A DNA stretch of 64,000 nt from Periplaneta americana (GCF_040183065.1 NC_091126.1:144486204-144550203); one strand, 5' to 3'; numbered from the stretch's first letter, positions 33,181 to 45,179 are shown. The notes: generated from the sequence alone by a model not told the origin. Numbers and translations: made by a program.

Positions 33181-34012
33181 AAATAATAGGCACAGTACAA
33201 CAGTGTATTAACAAAAGTAAACTACGGACAGTAGCGATATGACCTAGAACTTAAAGTGATTATAAATAAGTACAGATAAATATTTTGACATTGAAGTAGG
33301 CCTATATTTCGGCCTTTTATCTTGCGCAACCGGTAAATAAATGTTACCTTTCAAAAAGCGATCGAGTGAAATTTGACAACTGTAATTGATAAGAAGATAT
33401 CGAGGAACCAGTCCATACGTTGGATAACGTGTCATTCCGCTATGTTGAGTGGTTGCAGACACACGTGAAAAACGTTCAACATTATTAGCAGAGTTACGAA
33501 CTTCGTACCGATTGCTATCGCCCTATACAGAGTACGTTTAGCCAGGTGCGACGTCATCAAAACACAGCTACAGCTACTCATAGAAATAGGAAGGTAGAGT
33601 GGAAAGGAAAACAAACTTCTCGTCAAGGCAATATTCCCGTTTCCGAAAAAGAGAGATCTATGGGGCATTCGTAAATACACAGCTAGTTACATAATTATGT
33701 TTATGCTCGGCCATGCCGAAATGTAGTAATTATACACCTGATAGCAGTCCTTTAATGCATGTCATTAAAGTACACCTATTCATTAAAGTTCAGGTTTTCG
33801 ATTATTCTCGGATATGCAATCGAAAGACAACGAGGGAAACGTCACGGAGGCTGGAAATCCAATACTGTCGCAGAAGGTTATGTTCTGTTACTATAATAAT
33901 TAGCGTTAATTGTAAATAATATTCAAATAAATTCAATTTGTCGTCTCGCTTTTCAATTCTAAATCAATTTCCAGGTTATATCAAAATTAGTTCATGTAAT
34001 TCTCTAGATTAC

Positions 34013-37000
34013 GGGGCATTCCATGTCAAAACAACACAAAAAAGTGGACTTTTCAACTCGACCACCTCAGATTTTCATTAAATTTGGTAGGATGGTAAAG
34101 AACCTTAAGTTAAGTAATTATGTAAAATTTTAGCCCTCAGTAATGCACGATATCCCTACAGCAATTCTGTCAATACGAGAAAAAATGTAAAAATGTCGCA
34201 TACTATGTCAACAAAAATAATTCATAACTTCTCTTCTAATTGAGATAGGATCTTAAACTTGGGCTTATTTTAAAGCTAATGGATCATACGTTTCAATAAA
34301 AATAGGTTTGCATCAAAGTAATGAATTCTTTATTGAATAGTCACGTGAAACACATTTTAACATTGAATATCTATAAATGCGGGACATAAATTATTTCGCG
34401 AAAAATGTATGTTATAGAGGTAAGAGTATTCTCCCCTTGGTGTAAGTTTCATTTTGGAAACGTTTCAGGAATATCAGTAAAAAAATATATCAATGTATTG
34501 GTTTGTATCACTTAACCCCGTCTTACACCAACACTGCATGCGCACGAGTTCGTACTTGTCTGATAAGCTGCGTCATCGATCTGTCAGGCCGTAATAAGTG
34601 GCAGTTTATACAGTCTTCAATTTATACAAAACGTGCAATCTGTTTCAAGTGCAGTGTCGTTAGTTTTCGTAGTATATGCTAGTTTTTTGCGGTGTAATGG
34701 AGTCGCGTTTTAAGTTATAGGCCTATGTTTGCTGCAATCCCTTCGAGAAATCAGGGCACTGTAATTAGAGGAAAAATTTAAGAAGTGTTATATCGTGGAT
34801 GCTTAATGTATTTCCTGATTTAAAACAGGAACAAAAGGTGTGCGCTATGTGTCGCAAAGAAATAAAAATATAATATGATGCCATTACGCAGAATCCTCAT
34901 AATGACTCTAGTAATGAAGAATACGTCGACTCTACAGCAAATGTAAGTTCATTAAATACAAGTCTTTTTGACCAAGGTGTGTTCCTTATTAAACAAGAAA
35001 GGCTACAACAAGAGAAATATAAGAGACAGAAATTTGAAAATATTGTAAAAGACAAAGTCTTCGATATAAAGATGCCGAGAAACCAGGACCTTTCTGATTC
35101 TGAAATTTTATCTCAGTTGCAGGAAAATTTTCAAAATTCAGGTAAAAGTGAGAAAATCACTATTTTAACACTACTACCTAAAAGCTGCAGCGTAAACAAT
35201 ATAAAAAAGAGTTTCTTTCAGCTTTCGAATACATAATTCGGAAAGCCAAAGTCCTGGCAAAGGGAAAGGGAATTTTGTGTTCACCAAATCCGAAACCTGG
35301 AAAACCCTTGCTCGCGGCTGTTGCCGGTGAAGTTAAAGAATTCTGTTGTTCTGACGAGATAAGCAGAATGATGCCTGGTAAGAAATATTTGTTGTGATTA
35401 AAGAATCAGGGAGTAAATCACATGAGCAGAAATTAATTATATGCAGTGTTTAAAAATTCTAACCCTGACCAAGAAATTGTATTCTAGTTGGAGTTAATGG
35501 ACTATACTGTCTGTGTTTGTGTCCTATCAGAATGTAAAACTTATGCCGGAAGCAATTTATTAAAGTTTCAGATCTACGTGGATTTCAAGAAAATTTCTCT
35601 TTATACTTTCCAACTTGACAGTTCTTGGCTACTATGGTGTGCAATCTTCCTCATATAAATTGCTTGTTCAGGAAATGTACAGAATGTCCTGAACCATTCA
35701 AAATAAGAGAGGGTTTAGAGAAATGTTTCGTATAAAACTGAAGTGAATCAGTGACCTACAGGCAGTGGAGGACGACTGACCGATCAACGCTTGAGACTAT
35801 AATGAAACCCACAGACAAATTTTTCGACTGTCTCTTGGAGAAACTTGGTGATTTACTGACTCACTCATTTATATCATCCGAACAAAGTAAGTTTCTACGT
35901 GATATGAAATCATTTCTACAGCCATGCCTGCTTGTTGTGTTATGCGACTTCGCTGAAAACTATTATTTCGTAATCCAAGATGAAATTCAGTCATATCACA
36001 GGACTAATGTGCAGACAACCATTCATACTTTCGTAATATATCATAACGAATCGTCATCCGATACAGTCTCTATTAAAAATCTGGTAATAATTTCACACTG
36101 CCCGAAATATGACACTACAGCTGTACATCTGTTTCAAAAATATCTAATGGAATCATTAAAACAAACATCTGTAATTTACCACAAAAATTATGTATTTCTC
36201 CGATGGATTCTCTGCTCAGTATAAAAATAGAAAAAAATTTCCTGAACCTCACATTACATGAAGAAGATTTTGGATTTCCAACAGAATTGCATTATTTTTG
36301 CATATCGCATGGCAAAAGAGCATGCGACGTTGTAGGTGGGACACTTAAAAGGTTTGCGGCTTGTGCTAGTTTGCAGAGACCATCCGATAAACAAATAACT
36401 ACACCTAGGGAATTGTACGACTGGACAAGGCATCATCTTCCAAACATTAATACCGTTTATGTGACTAAAAAAGGCTATACTGAAGAGGAAAAAATGCTTG
36501 CTCTTCGATTTGCAAAATCCACCGCAGTGCCTGGAACACAAGTTCATACAGTCCTGCTGTTTAGGATGGGTATTATACTTGCTAAGCAGTTTTAAAATGC
36601 AGTTGAAACAACGCAGCATCCTGTCTGGAAAGATGATCAGGCTATTTCATCTCAGCAATGAAAGGTAAGCATTCCTTACAGAACTTCAGGTTTAACAAAA
36701 TCCATGTGACAATAATTTATTTCAGGTAATAATTAAAAAAATTCGAATTATGTACTACATGTTAAATTACATAGCGACATTCAAGAATATGGTCAAATAT
36801 AATTAAATACAACGAATGTGTGGGACATAATTATCGCGACTTATACGGTTAGCTTACGCTTGCTGTGACATAATAATTTTTATCTTTATAGCCTATGAAG
36901 ATTCCAAGTTGAAACTTATCAGTTCATTATATCACTAATTGAGGCGTACTATATATATTTTTTTTCATTAAAATAGAACCCCCGCATTTTTAAATATGAA

Positions 37001-37339
37001 TATATGAAAATAGTTTCACCATGTTTTTTTAGTGTAATTGAATACATGCAGAAAACAATATAAGTTATAAAAACTATCACATATTAAGAATGTATCACCC
37101 AATTTTTGTAAATTTATCTGGAGACGTTGTTGAGATATATAATTTTAATTGAAGCGGCGTGCTTACAAAAATGTGATTTTTCTTCATGTTTGAAACGCCA
37201 CTGACAGAAAACGAAAAGCACAGGACATATGAAACTCGGCAGTTTTAGTTAGCGCGGCAGGTCAAACAAACCCTCAAAATTTGAAAGAAATCTGAGTCGG
37301 TCGGGTTGAGTGCCTTGTTGATTTGATATGGAATGACCC
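34013..37339 (+). mobile_element. 3.3-kb DNA transposon with 4-bp TTAC duplication (Sola2-like or related)
   Basis: The ends GGGGCATTCCATGTCAAA and GATATGGAATGACCC are inverted, with further inverted likeness inside (CTCGACCACCTCAGATTT against the right end). TTAC flanks it on both sides (34009-34012 and 37340-37343). It carries a broken transposase (34979-36595). The empty form of the target is seen in the copy at 46550-47118. Four-base duplications occur in Sola2 and a few other superfamilies; assignment to Sola2 is a guess. Confidence 0.82.
34979..36595 (+). pseudogene. Transposase of the 3.3-kb element, broken
   Basis: Three open stretches (34979-35236, 35751-36224, 36203-36595) read one after another. 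The second contains 'VVLCDFAENYYFVIQDEIQS', with the Asp of 'CDFAENY' a plausible first catalytic residue. Sequence near 36196-36230 in the frame of the third piece reads a 'SDGFSAQYKN' type motif, a plausible second Asp. The third piece has 'HYFCISHGKRACDVVGGTLK', matching the conserved 'SHGKGACDGxGGTxKR' block of the family as I recall it. The second and third stretches overlap in different frames, so a frameshift lies near 36205. The family is common in insects and cnidarians. Confidence 0.7.
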
Positions 37340-37853
37340 TTACATCAAGGTCAATGACATTATTGTTACTCGGAAAAAATCAATACTTTCGCGTCTGCGC
37401 ACATCTCACAATTTACGAGCTATGCACAAGGTCACTTCCGATCTTCAGTCAGATACGAATAAAATGAATACTTCTGAATAATTTCAAGTTAGATATATGG
37501 TCGAGCATAAAAAGTCGTATGAAACTTGCCTATAATGGTAATTAAGACGCTCGTATGAAAATTATGAAAATCGCTTGCGCTCGTTTCATAAACAAACATA
37601 CTCGCGAATTACTATCATTATAGGCTCGTTGCATAATGTACTATTATGTACAACTATATAAATTGTTACATACATACAGACTGACATTGGTACAATTGCT
37701 CCATACATATTTACATCATTTACACCTATAAAATATAACACAAGCTGTAACATTTACAGAAATGATGCAAAACAATAGACTAATAAAAAAATAAAATAAT
37801 ACATTTCGTAAATATTTTGAAACATTTACTAAGTAAAAACCAAAAAGGGAAAC

Positions 37854-37934
37854 ATACATACATACATACATACATACATACATACATACATACATACATA
37901 CATACATACATACATACATACATACATACATACA
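37854..37934. repeat. (CATA)n microsatellite
   Basis: About twenty tetranucleotide units without interruption. Confidence 0.97.
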
Positions 37935-37959
37935 TGTTTTTAGAAGAATGGACGTGGCT

Positions 37960-38060
37960 AGGCTTGCCAACCTACCCGTATTTACCGGGACAGCCCCGAT
38001 TTTGACCATTGGGTTCCGCGTCCCGAAGTAATTTGGACACGCATCAAAATGCCCGGATTT
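37960..38060. mobile_element. Possible hAT-type terminal fragment
   Basis: The text 'GCCAACCTACCCGTATTTAC' with 'CGGGACAGCCCCGATTTTGA' resembles ends of a hAT family common in animals. No opposite end or duplication was found. Confidence 0.3.
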
Positions 38061-38494
38061 CATACCACATTAGACATTTACAACTGATTTTCGTTCCTAT
38101 TATATTGTTGAAATTTAGTCTGGAGCGCACAGTCTCATACAGGCATCCTTCAAATAGAGAAATGACTCTAGTAAGAATGTTCAAGGCAAAAATTTTATTC
38201 TCGTTGATTTTTTAACAGAGTGACGGATGTAATGATCATAATGCACAAGCCAGGGCAGGTTTGATCACAGCCTATAGGGTAGCCTACTTACTGAAACATC
38301 TATACTCTGAGCTCATCTTATGCACTTTGTCTTTATTCTGCGCCATTCAGTATTATGTCCACTTTGTTCCACATTATGCGTCATTCATTGGTTTCGGCGG
38401 AAGAATGAAAAAAAAAAATGAAAAAAATTTACGACCACTTCTACGATAGATATAGACATCAACGAGAACAAAAAAGACATAAAATACCGTAGAG

Positions 38495-38795
38495 TTCACA
38501 CCTGTGGAGTAAAGCTTAGAGCGTCTAGCCGCGAAACCAGGTGACCTGGGTACGATTCCTGGTCGGGGCAAGTTACCTGGTTGAGATATTTTCCGGGGTT
38601 TTCCCTCAACCCAATATGAGCAAATGCTGGGTAACGTTCGGTGTTGGACCCCGGACTCATTTCACTGGCATTATCACCTTCACCTCATTCAGACGCTAAA
38701 TAACCTAAGATGTTGATAAAGCGTCGTAAAATAAAAAAATAAAATGAAAATACAAAAACAAAAAATAAAATGAAAATAAAAAATAAATAAAAAAA
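38495..38795 (+). mobile_element. tRNA-derived SINE (CACACCTGTGGAG family)
   Basis: Same order as 13548-13820: head with A- and B-box-like motifs, 'TTACCTGGTTGAG', 'CCCTCAACCCAATATGAGC', 'CATTCAGACGCTAAATAACC'. It ends in a long A-rich tail with AAAAT units. Confidence 0.9.
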
Positions 38796-38897
38796 CCTAG
38801 CCCCTCAAGTGTGATAAGATCTGATAGCTCAGGTGATAAATCACGTAAACGTCTCTGTGTTTTCCGAGAAGAGTGGCTGGAATCTTTTGTGTACCTG

Positions 38898-38968
38898 TAG
38901 ATAGCTTAGGTTAGTTCGGGTTAGTTCTGATTACGTTAAGTTGGGTTAGTTTATATTAGGTTATTAAT
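38898..38968. repeat. Degenerate TTAGG-like motif cluster
   Basis: Within about 70 bp the words TTAGGTTAG, GGGTTAG (twice) and TTAGGTTA occur in one orientation with irregular spacing. TTAGG is the telomere repeat of most insects, including cockroaches. The cluster is too irregular to call a telomeric tract and may be part of an unnamed repeat. Confidence 0.35.
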
Positions 38969-39099
38969 TACATCAAAATGATGGATTCCTAGTTTCGAAC
39001 GAACTAACATTTGTTTTATCACAAATTTATACTATTTTTCAACTTGTTTGTGGTCATTTTGATACCTTTTTGTAATTTTTTACATATGAAATGAGACAT

Positions 39100-39113
39100 C
39101 TATATATATATAT

Positions 39114-39153
<40 letters not shown>
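39100..39153. repeat. (TA)n microsatellite
   Basis: Two TA runs separated by a short interruption. Confidence 0.9.
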
Positions 39154-39654
39154 AGTATTACTGTTGAATATGTGGATTGATAGTGGAAATAATTAGTGCA
39201 ATAAAATTGTCAGCAATGTTTCTGTCCCGAATTTTTACTTACGAAAGCTGGAAAGCCTAGACGTGGCCAACCAATCAGAGAGGATGAAAGGTGAAAATGG
39301 CTGTTATGATCTGGTGGGCTTTCCGCATTCAATGATGCCTTACAAAAAGGAAGGGACATAAAGAGTGAATGAGGATAAATTAATAATTATAAGGTGATAA
39401 ATGGAAGAAAATAAAGCACGAGTGCTACCATTGCGTACTCTGGTCACGACTTAGCGAAACCCACCTGATCGGCCTAAACTACCAACATTTTTCAGAATTT
39501 GTAATATTATGTCTCGCATGGAATGTTACACTTAAAAGCACAACAGACAGCAACATAGTAGTTGAATATTAATGCTACACAATTTACATCAGGCGGAGGG
39601 TGGGCGTTCTTTTTTTAGGATAAAATGACCATCACATCGAATTTACATGTTATT

Positions 39655-40040
<386 letters not shown>

Positions 40041-40205
40041 AATGTTTCGATATAATGTTTCGGGGCAGAAGGAGATATAAGATAGACGACATTAAGATAT
40101 ATGGAACATATGAGGAGACAAAGATGAAGGCAGAAAATAGGAAAAATTGGAGAAAGCTGGGTTTGCAGTGAAAGACTTGGGCAGAACACTGAATGAATGA
40201 AATTA
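40041..40205 (+). mobile_element. LINE 3' end fragment
   Basis: It aligns with 16008-16140: 'AGACGACATTAAGATATATG', 'GCTGGGTTTGCAGTGAAAGA', then a GAATGAATGA tail. It also includes 'ATAATGTTTCGGGGCAGAAG' upstream of the shared part. Confidence 0.7.
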
Positions 40206-40399
40206 TTGAGCCGTGCCTACTACCACGGCCATTTACCTAGTACGTCACTTCATCCGTCAGAGCGCTCTCAGACGTCACAGAATAGATAGCGCTATCAATC
40301 CCTTCATTTGTTCTTTCCAAATAATCATATTGGCCGGGTCATTACGTCTCACGAGGATAGAGGGGGAGAGAGTTTACCTGTTTCAACGGAGATACACGG

Positions 40400-40580
40400 A
40401 ACGTCACTTGGGTTCCGGTACGCGGCAGATACACTTAACAAGACTTAGGCTCTCGTACGCGGGAGATATTCGGAAACGATTGGCTCAGATTCAAGCTCTC
40501 GTACGCGACAGAAACATTTTACAAAACTTAGCATTTGGGTACGCGGCAGATATAGACAACGTGACTCGGGCTTTGTAAGT
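40400..40580 (+). repeat. Four imperfect 40-45-bp repeats with GTACGCG core
   Basis: The cores GTACGCGGCAGATA, GTACGCGGGAGATA, GTACGCGACAGAAA and GTACGCGGCAGATA recur at about 40418, 40455, 40500 and 40538. They are separated by related 'AACAAGACTTAGGCT'-like segments. They lie in a 121-codon open frame (40213-40578) without a known domain. The frame is probably a by-product of the repeat. Confidence 0.75.
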
Positions 40581-41250
40581 GCTGGAGATAGATCAGTGGA
40601 GTAGTTAAATTGCGTTGTGTGTGTTTGGGATTTTAGTGGATCGTAGTTTGAAATATCGCTTGCTAGTGATACGTCTTGGGGGCAAGTTATAGTATTTGCA
40701 TCGAGTAACATATTTGTGAGATATCTGTGTTTGAGGTAAATTGTATTGGGAATTATGTAAGGAGATATCATTTGAAATGCGAGTTGATGTTCCGAGACGG
40801 TTAGAGTGATAAGGCAGCGATTACGGTCTCACGTATGGTTTTAGTGTTTTCCATGCTCCATTTCGATTATTGGTTTCTTTCGCCGCTATTTTGTTATCAT
40901 ATGCGTCGAGTTTTGTTGCTATTTAAACGATCCTTGAAATTAGAATTACCGTCCGTTACTTATTACGTGCATCTGTCTCCATCCCTCTCTCTCTCCGTTG
41001 GGTGTTCATTTTGTAAAGTGCAGAGATTTGTGTTAGTGCTATTTGCACAGTTTATGTGAGCAATATGTGCAATGGGTAATATATAGTGATCTGTCATGTA
41101 ATGCCTTATGCTGGGTAGAGATTGTCTCTTATTGAGTGTACATGTATTTTTAGTTTGGTTAGTCAGACTGAGTGGTATCTATGGTCGAATGGATCATGTA
41201 TTAAGTTAATGTGCTGGCTGGGTGTTGTGTTCAGATTCATACTCAGATAG

Positions 41251-41251
41251 T

Positions 41252-41305
<54 letters not shown>
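41251..41305. repeat. (TA)n microsatellite
   Basis: About 27 uninterrupted TA units. Confidence 0.97.
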
Positions 41306-41308
<3 letters not shown>

Positions 41309-41639
41309 GAGAGTGGTTCATGAACATATGGTTAATAGGTTAGTCACTGATGGTCGAGCGATGGCCATATTAGATGGTTTAATCACTTATAAGTGTGTTG
41401 GCCTCAGCCTTGTGATACATGATTTACATATCCTGGCGATATCATTTCAGATTAGTTTGTCCTATTTTCACTCATCTATTTCATGTTTATTGTTATTTCA
41501 TTTTTCATTTATGTACATTGTTACTTATTATTGTTAATTATATTTGTTTTACAAATTCACACTATTCATTCTAAAAGTCTTCCACTGCGCACACCCAATC
41601 CTTTCAATGTGCCGTCCACCTGGCGAAAGCAGCCAATAT

Positions 41640-42270
41640 AAGAAAGATAAAGCGGAGGAGTGGATGATCGTACCACCGCCTCCCATCGCATTATGTTAGG
41701 TGAAGAATACAATGCATGCAGTTCTGTGATGTGTAACTCTCCATTCTCCTGTAACTTCATCCCTCTTAGCCCCAAATATTTTCCTAAGAAACTTATTCTC
41801 AAACACTCTTAACCTATGTTCTTCTCTCAAAGTGAGAGTCCAACTTTCACAACCATAAAGAACAACCGGTAATATAACTGGTTTATAAATTCTAACTTTC
41901 AGATTTTTTGACAGCAGACTGGATGATAAAAGCTTCTCAAACGAATAATAACAGGCATTTTCCATATTTATTCTGTGTTTAATTTACTCCCAAGTATCAT
42001 TTATATTTGTTACTGTTGCTCTCAGGTATTTGAATTTTTCCACCTCTTCAAAGGATAAATGTCCAATTTTTATATTTCCATTTCGTACAATATTCTCGTC
42101 ACGAGACATAATCATATACTTTGCCTTTTCGGGATTTACTTCCAAACCTTTAGTATCTCTTTATTTGCTTCAAGCAAAATTCCCGTATTTTCCTTAATCG
42201 TTTGTGGATTTTCTCCTAACATATTCACGTCATCCGCATAGACAAGAAGCTGATGTACTACTCCTATGCG
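41640..42270 (-). mobile_element. LINE reverse-transcriptase fragment, minus strand
   Basis: Read on the minus strand from about 42260, the codons give a decayed 'YADDVNMLGENPQ' region, which is the reverse-transcriptase catalytic box and its neighbourhood. Then comes the frame 41965-41696 with 'SSSLLSKNLKVRIYKPVILP' and 'LYGCESWTLTLREEHRLRVF'. The downstream tail of this LINE family is seen at 25950 and 39655. Frames are interrupted several times, so the copy is dead. Confidence 0.85.
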
Positions 42271-42404
42271 TTTATGGAAGGAAAAATATTATGATTAAAC
42301 TTGTGAATTATTATAAAATTTCTACCTCGAGACTAGGAGAGATGGCGGTGTACAACTTCTAATCACTAAATTGTGCACCAATATGCCTGGGTTAGGCCCG
42401 TAAC

Positions 42405-44010
42405 CAGGGGCGGCTCGTCCATAAGAGCTGCGGAGCTGCAGCACTCCCTGCTTTGACAGGTAAATAATAATAATATTTATTTTAACTTGTAGAAGAATTG
42501 TTACAGATTTTATTGTTAAATTGCTTTATATTTCATCTGGCCGGGAATATGTACTATTATCTTATGCATAATCTTTTTGCGCGTCGACTGTATTGGAATT
42601 GACACTGCATTCAAAGTCGTCCTGGGATCTGCAGTGTGGGACAGATCATAGAGAGTGTCTCTTGCTAGGTCAAGGGGTAGAGAGGTGAAGGGAAGCAGAG
42701 GGAAACTGCCGCTGTTTAAAACCCATATTTCGCTGCAGTGACTTGCAGAGCCAGGCGACAAGGGAAGATCTTTCCTCCCCTCCCACACCGCTATTGTAAT
42801 GCTACGTCAAATGGATTCTCTATTCCCTTGAAACTTAATTACAAAATTTTTATTTTCTCTTCACATACTTATTCTTGTAGAATCTTATCGAGTTAATATA
42901 ACGAAATTAATATTCTCTTTTGCCTTATTATTACGTATATATCCAGCCTCCAGCAGAACCTAATATTTGCCTTAACTCAAAATGATTGCACGAGTAGAAT
43001 CATTTTGATATAGCACTTAAAATACGAAAGAGACTTATTTTCCAGTTTTAGAATATTGTTGACCATCAGTATATCTGAGTGTTGCTTTGGTGTGACGTCT
43101 TAGTATCGTAACTTAACCAGTGCAAATGTGCAAGCATGAGTGTGTGAATTACAGAATATTAATTTTATTTTTCTCAACTTTCCTTTGCGGAGAAGATTAA
43201 TGTAATGAAGTCAAATTAAAGGGTCGTCCGTTACCCAACTTAAATCTTACTCAAGCTTCATCCAGCCGAAATAGTGCATTTATGTAAGGAAGAAACGCTA
43301 AGCATTTGTGGTTACGTGGATATGAACAAAAAAATTCAGTATTTTGTTTTCCTTGCCTCCTCTTCGGTGGTGATACTGCATGGACTAGGAGTGATGTGAC
43401 AGATTTAGGACATTTGCCCCTAAAAATTGAAAAGCACGAATCTTCGCAATCTCACCTGACAAATGTTGTTTCATTGGCTATGTTAGGCAAAACTAATATT
43501 GCTGCGCAATTATGTGAAGCGAACAGAACAAACATTCTCAAACATAATCAAGAAGTGAGAAAAAATCGTGAAATTATTTTTAAAAATATTGCTTGTATCA
43601 AATTTTGTGGCCAATATGAACTTCTCTTTAGGGAACATGATGAAAAAACGATTCGAAGAACCCTGGTGTTGCTACAGTTCGTGAGTAATCTAAACGAGCC
43701 TCTCAAAAATCATTTGAACATGCCACTATTTAAAGGTAATTGTAAAACAATTCAGAATGAACTGGTATATTGCTTGTTGAGTGTCTACCGATCTGAAATT
43801 CAGACTGAAATCGATGGTATTAGTTTTTTTTTAGCGATTATGGCAAATGATGCCAACATCTCCCAACTAAATCAGGAAGTTTTGGTTTTTCGATATGTAG
43901 TGCATTTATTTTTGTCCTATTCTTATTAGTAATGATATCAAAAAGTGAAATTTGTATGTACCAAAATTTACTACAGCTCCCTCAATCCACAACTTCACGA
44001 GCCGCCACTG
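42405..44010 (+). mobile_element. hAT transposon copy 2, 8-bp duplication CCCGTAAC
   Basis: The ends CAGGGGCGGCTCG and GAGCCGCCACTG match those of 9607-13505. The flanks CCCGTAAC (42397-42404 and 44011-44018) are identical, so it is younger than the first copy or simply better kept. At 1.6 kb it keeps the N-terminal part of the transposase and lacks the C-terminal half, so it is an internal-deletion, non-autonomous copy. Confidence 0.93.
43210..43929 (+). pseudogene. hAT transposase, N-terminal TTF-type zinc finger part
   Basis: The open frame 43306-43929 reads 'LRGYEQKNSVFCFPCLLFGG', with CxxC, then 'HESSQSHL' with paired His, making the TTF-type zinc finger of ZMYM1-like hAT transposases. 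A helical region with 'QYELLFREHDEKT' follows. Upstream codons (about 43218-43290) continue the likeness ('GRPLPNLNLTQASSSRN'), with one in-frame stop (TAA at 43284-43286) between the parts. The catalytic and dimerisation regions are absent. Confidence 0.82.
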
Positions 44011-44284
44011 CCCGTAACACGCAGAGTTTTCGCCAGCGAGAAATGTGTTGCGAGAAAATTAAAAAAATTGATAACATGGATTCAAATGGACGTCCACACA
44101 CTGGAAGAGATTCTCGCTCGAGGCAAAAACCTCGCGCGAGTTTCTCGCTGGAATCTGTAGCTCAGCGAATTTTCTTGACATTTATACTCTTTATGACGAC
44201 TGAATGTAGAAAAAGATATCACAGGTGGCGATGAATTGTACTGTTTTTATTTGAAAATGAGGAAAGATGGCTGATAATTGCAGT

Positions 44285-44418
44285 CAGAAACTTATCGAAC
44301 TTGTACGATGTCACCCGTAGGCCTATTTATATGATACACGGGATGAAAACTATAAAAACAAGAAACTTAAAGAAGAAATATGGAGGCAAATATCAGATTA
44401 TCTGAAAATAAATAGGGC
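44285..44418 (+). pseudogene. MADF-domain remnant of the Harbinger-like element
   Basis: The codons read 'KLIELVRCHP', a stop (TAG at 44318-44320), then 'YLYDTRDENYKNKKLKEEIW' and 'RQISDYLKI'. This is the start of a MADF (Myb/SANT-like) domain, as in the DNA-binding accessory proteins of Harbinger elements and their host-domesticated relatives. The stop falls in a TAGGCCTA word. Confidence 0.75.
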
Positions 44419-45179
44419 TATATTTTATTTTGATGAGATTTAATTGTATTGATTAAACATTTGAAATAATGTATCTATGTCTAACAGTTTACGTAATTTT
44501 AATCAGAATATAGCAAAGAATTCTGCATCATATCATGAATGGCAAAAAAATAACTGTGGTCCATTGAACCTGAAATAACGCCTAAACGTATCATCATTCA
44601 AATCGGAATCAGTGTCCAAAACTCGCCCTTATTTTCGTAAGATACAATGTGATTTTCAGATATTTCTGGCTTTAATTTTAGGCCTACTTTTTCTCTCATC
44701 ACCTGAATACTCAGATTCAACATAGCGTTCGTACGTAATTTGTAAAGTACGACAATATACTTACAGGTTATATATTTAAGTACGATAATATACGTAAATA
44801 CATAACCTATAATATTTCCCCCAACGAGTCATTTATAATCAGAAAAATGCTTTCTGCATGACGGCAGTGCATAGATGATCATAGCGAAATGTGATCTGTG
44901 ATAGCGAGAACTCGCCAAGTGTGTGGAGGAGGATCTTCGCCTCTTTCTCGCAACACATTTTTCGCTAGCGAAAACTCTTCAAGTGTGTTACGGGCCTTAA
45001 ATCCCAAATGTCTCCGCAGTGCATATGAAGGGAAAGCGCATGTCACTGTTGGTACAGCTGGCGCCAGCGTTTTTGGCGTGTGTCCTAGATATATAGTGCC
45101 CAGTTTGTGAGCGTGTTGCTAGTGCAGCTGAGAATGGTACCACTTCCTATACACGTCACATCAGCCATTTGCCAAACAT

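Larger units (their letters stand above)
33703..37655 (+). mobile_element. Repeat unit split by a 3.3-kb transposon
   Basis: The flanks 33703-34008 and 37340-37655 together align with 46550-47118, which lies in reverse orientation. The left flank has a short frame starting 'MPKCSNYTPDSSPLMHVIK' (33713), shared with the other copy. The right end contains a small fold-back around GCCTATAATG and CATTATAGGC. The coding meaning of the shared frame is unknown; 'MPKCSNY' hints weakly at a THAP-type zinc finger but too few ligands are present. Confidence 0.75.
42395..44996 (+). mobile_element. PIF/Harbinger-like element with TTA duplication, split by a hAT copy
   Basis: The ends GGCCCGTAAC (left) and GTTACGGGCC (right) are inverted and flanked by TTA (42392-42394 and 44997-44999). 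The inverted likeness continues past the hAT insertion: 44019-44060 (GCAGAGTTTTCGCCAGCGAG) against 44940-44985. The interior holds a MADF-type remnant, which fits Harbinger accessory proteins. A hAT copy with its own 8-bp duplication lies 10 bp from the left end. Confidence 0.85.

Noticed and set aside
33713-33919. THAP zinc-finger protein
   Set aside because: Only 'MPKCSNY' is suggestive. The following Cys/His ligands and the AVPTIF box are absent, and the frame belongs to a repeat.
37854-37934. CRISPR-like or satellite array
   Set aside because: It is a simple tetranucleotide microsatellite; no repeat-spacer pattern exists anywhere in the window.
37716-38063. Frames with repeated 'MYVCMYVC' or 'YIHTYIHT'
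   Set aside because: They are translations of the CATA microsatellite.
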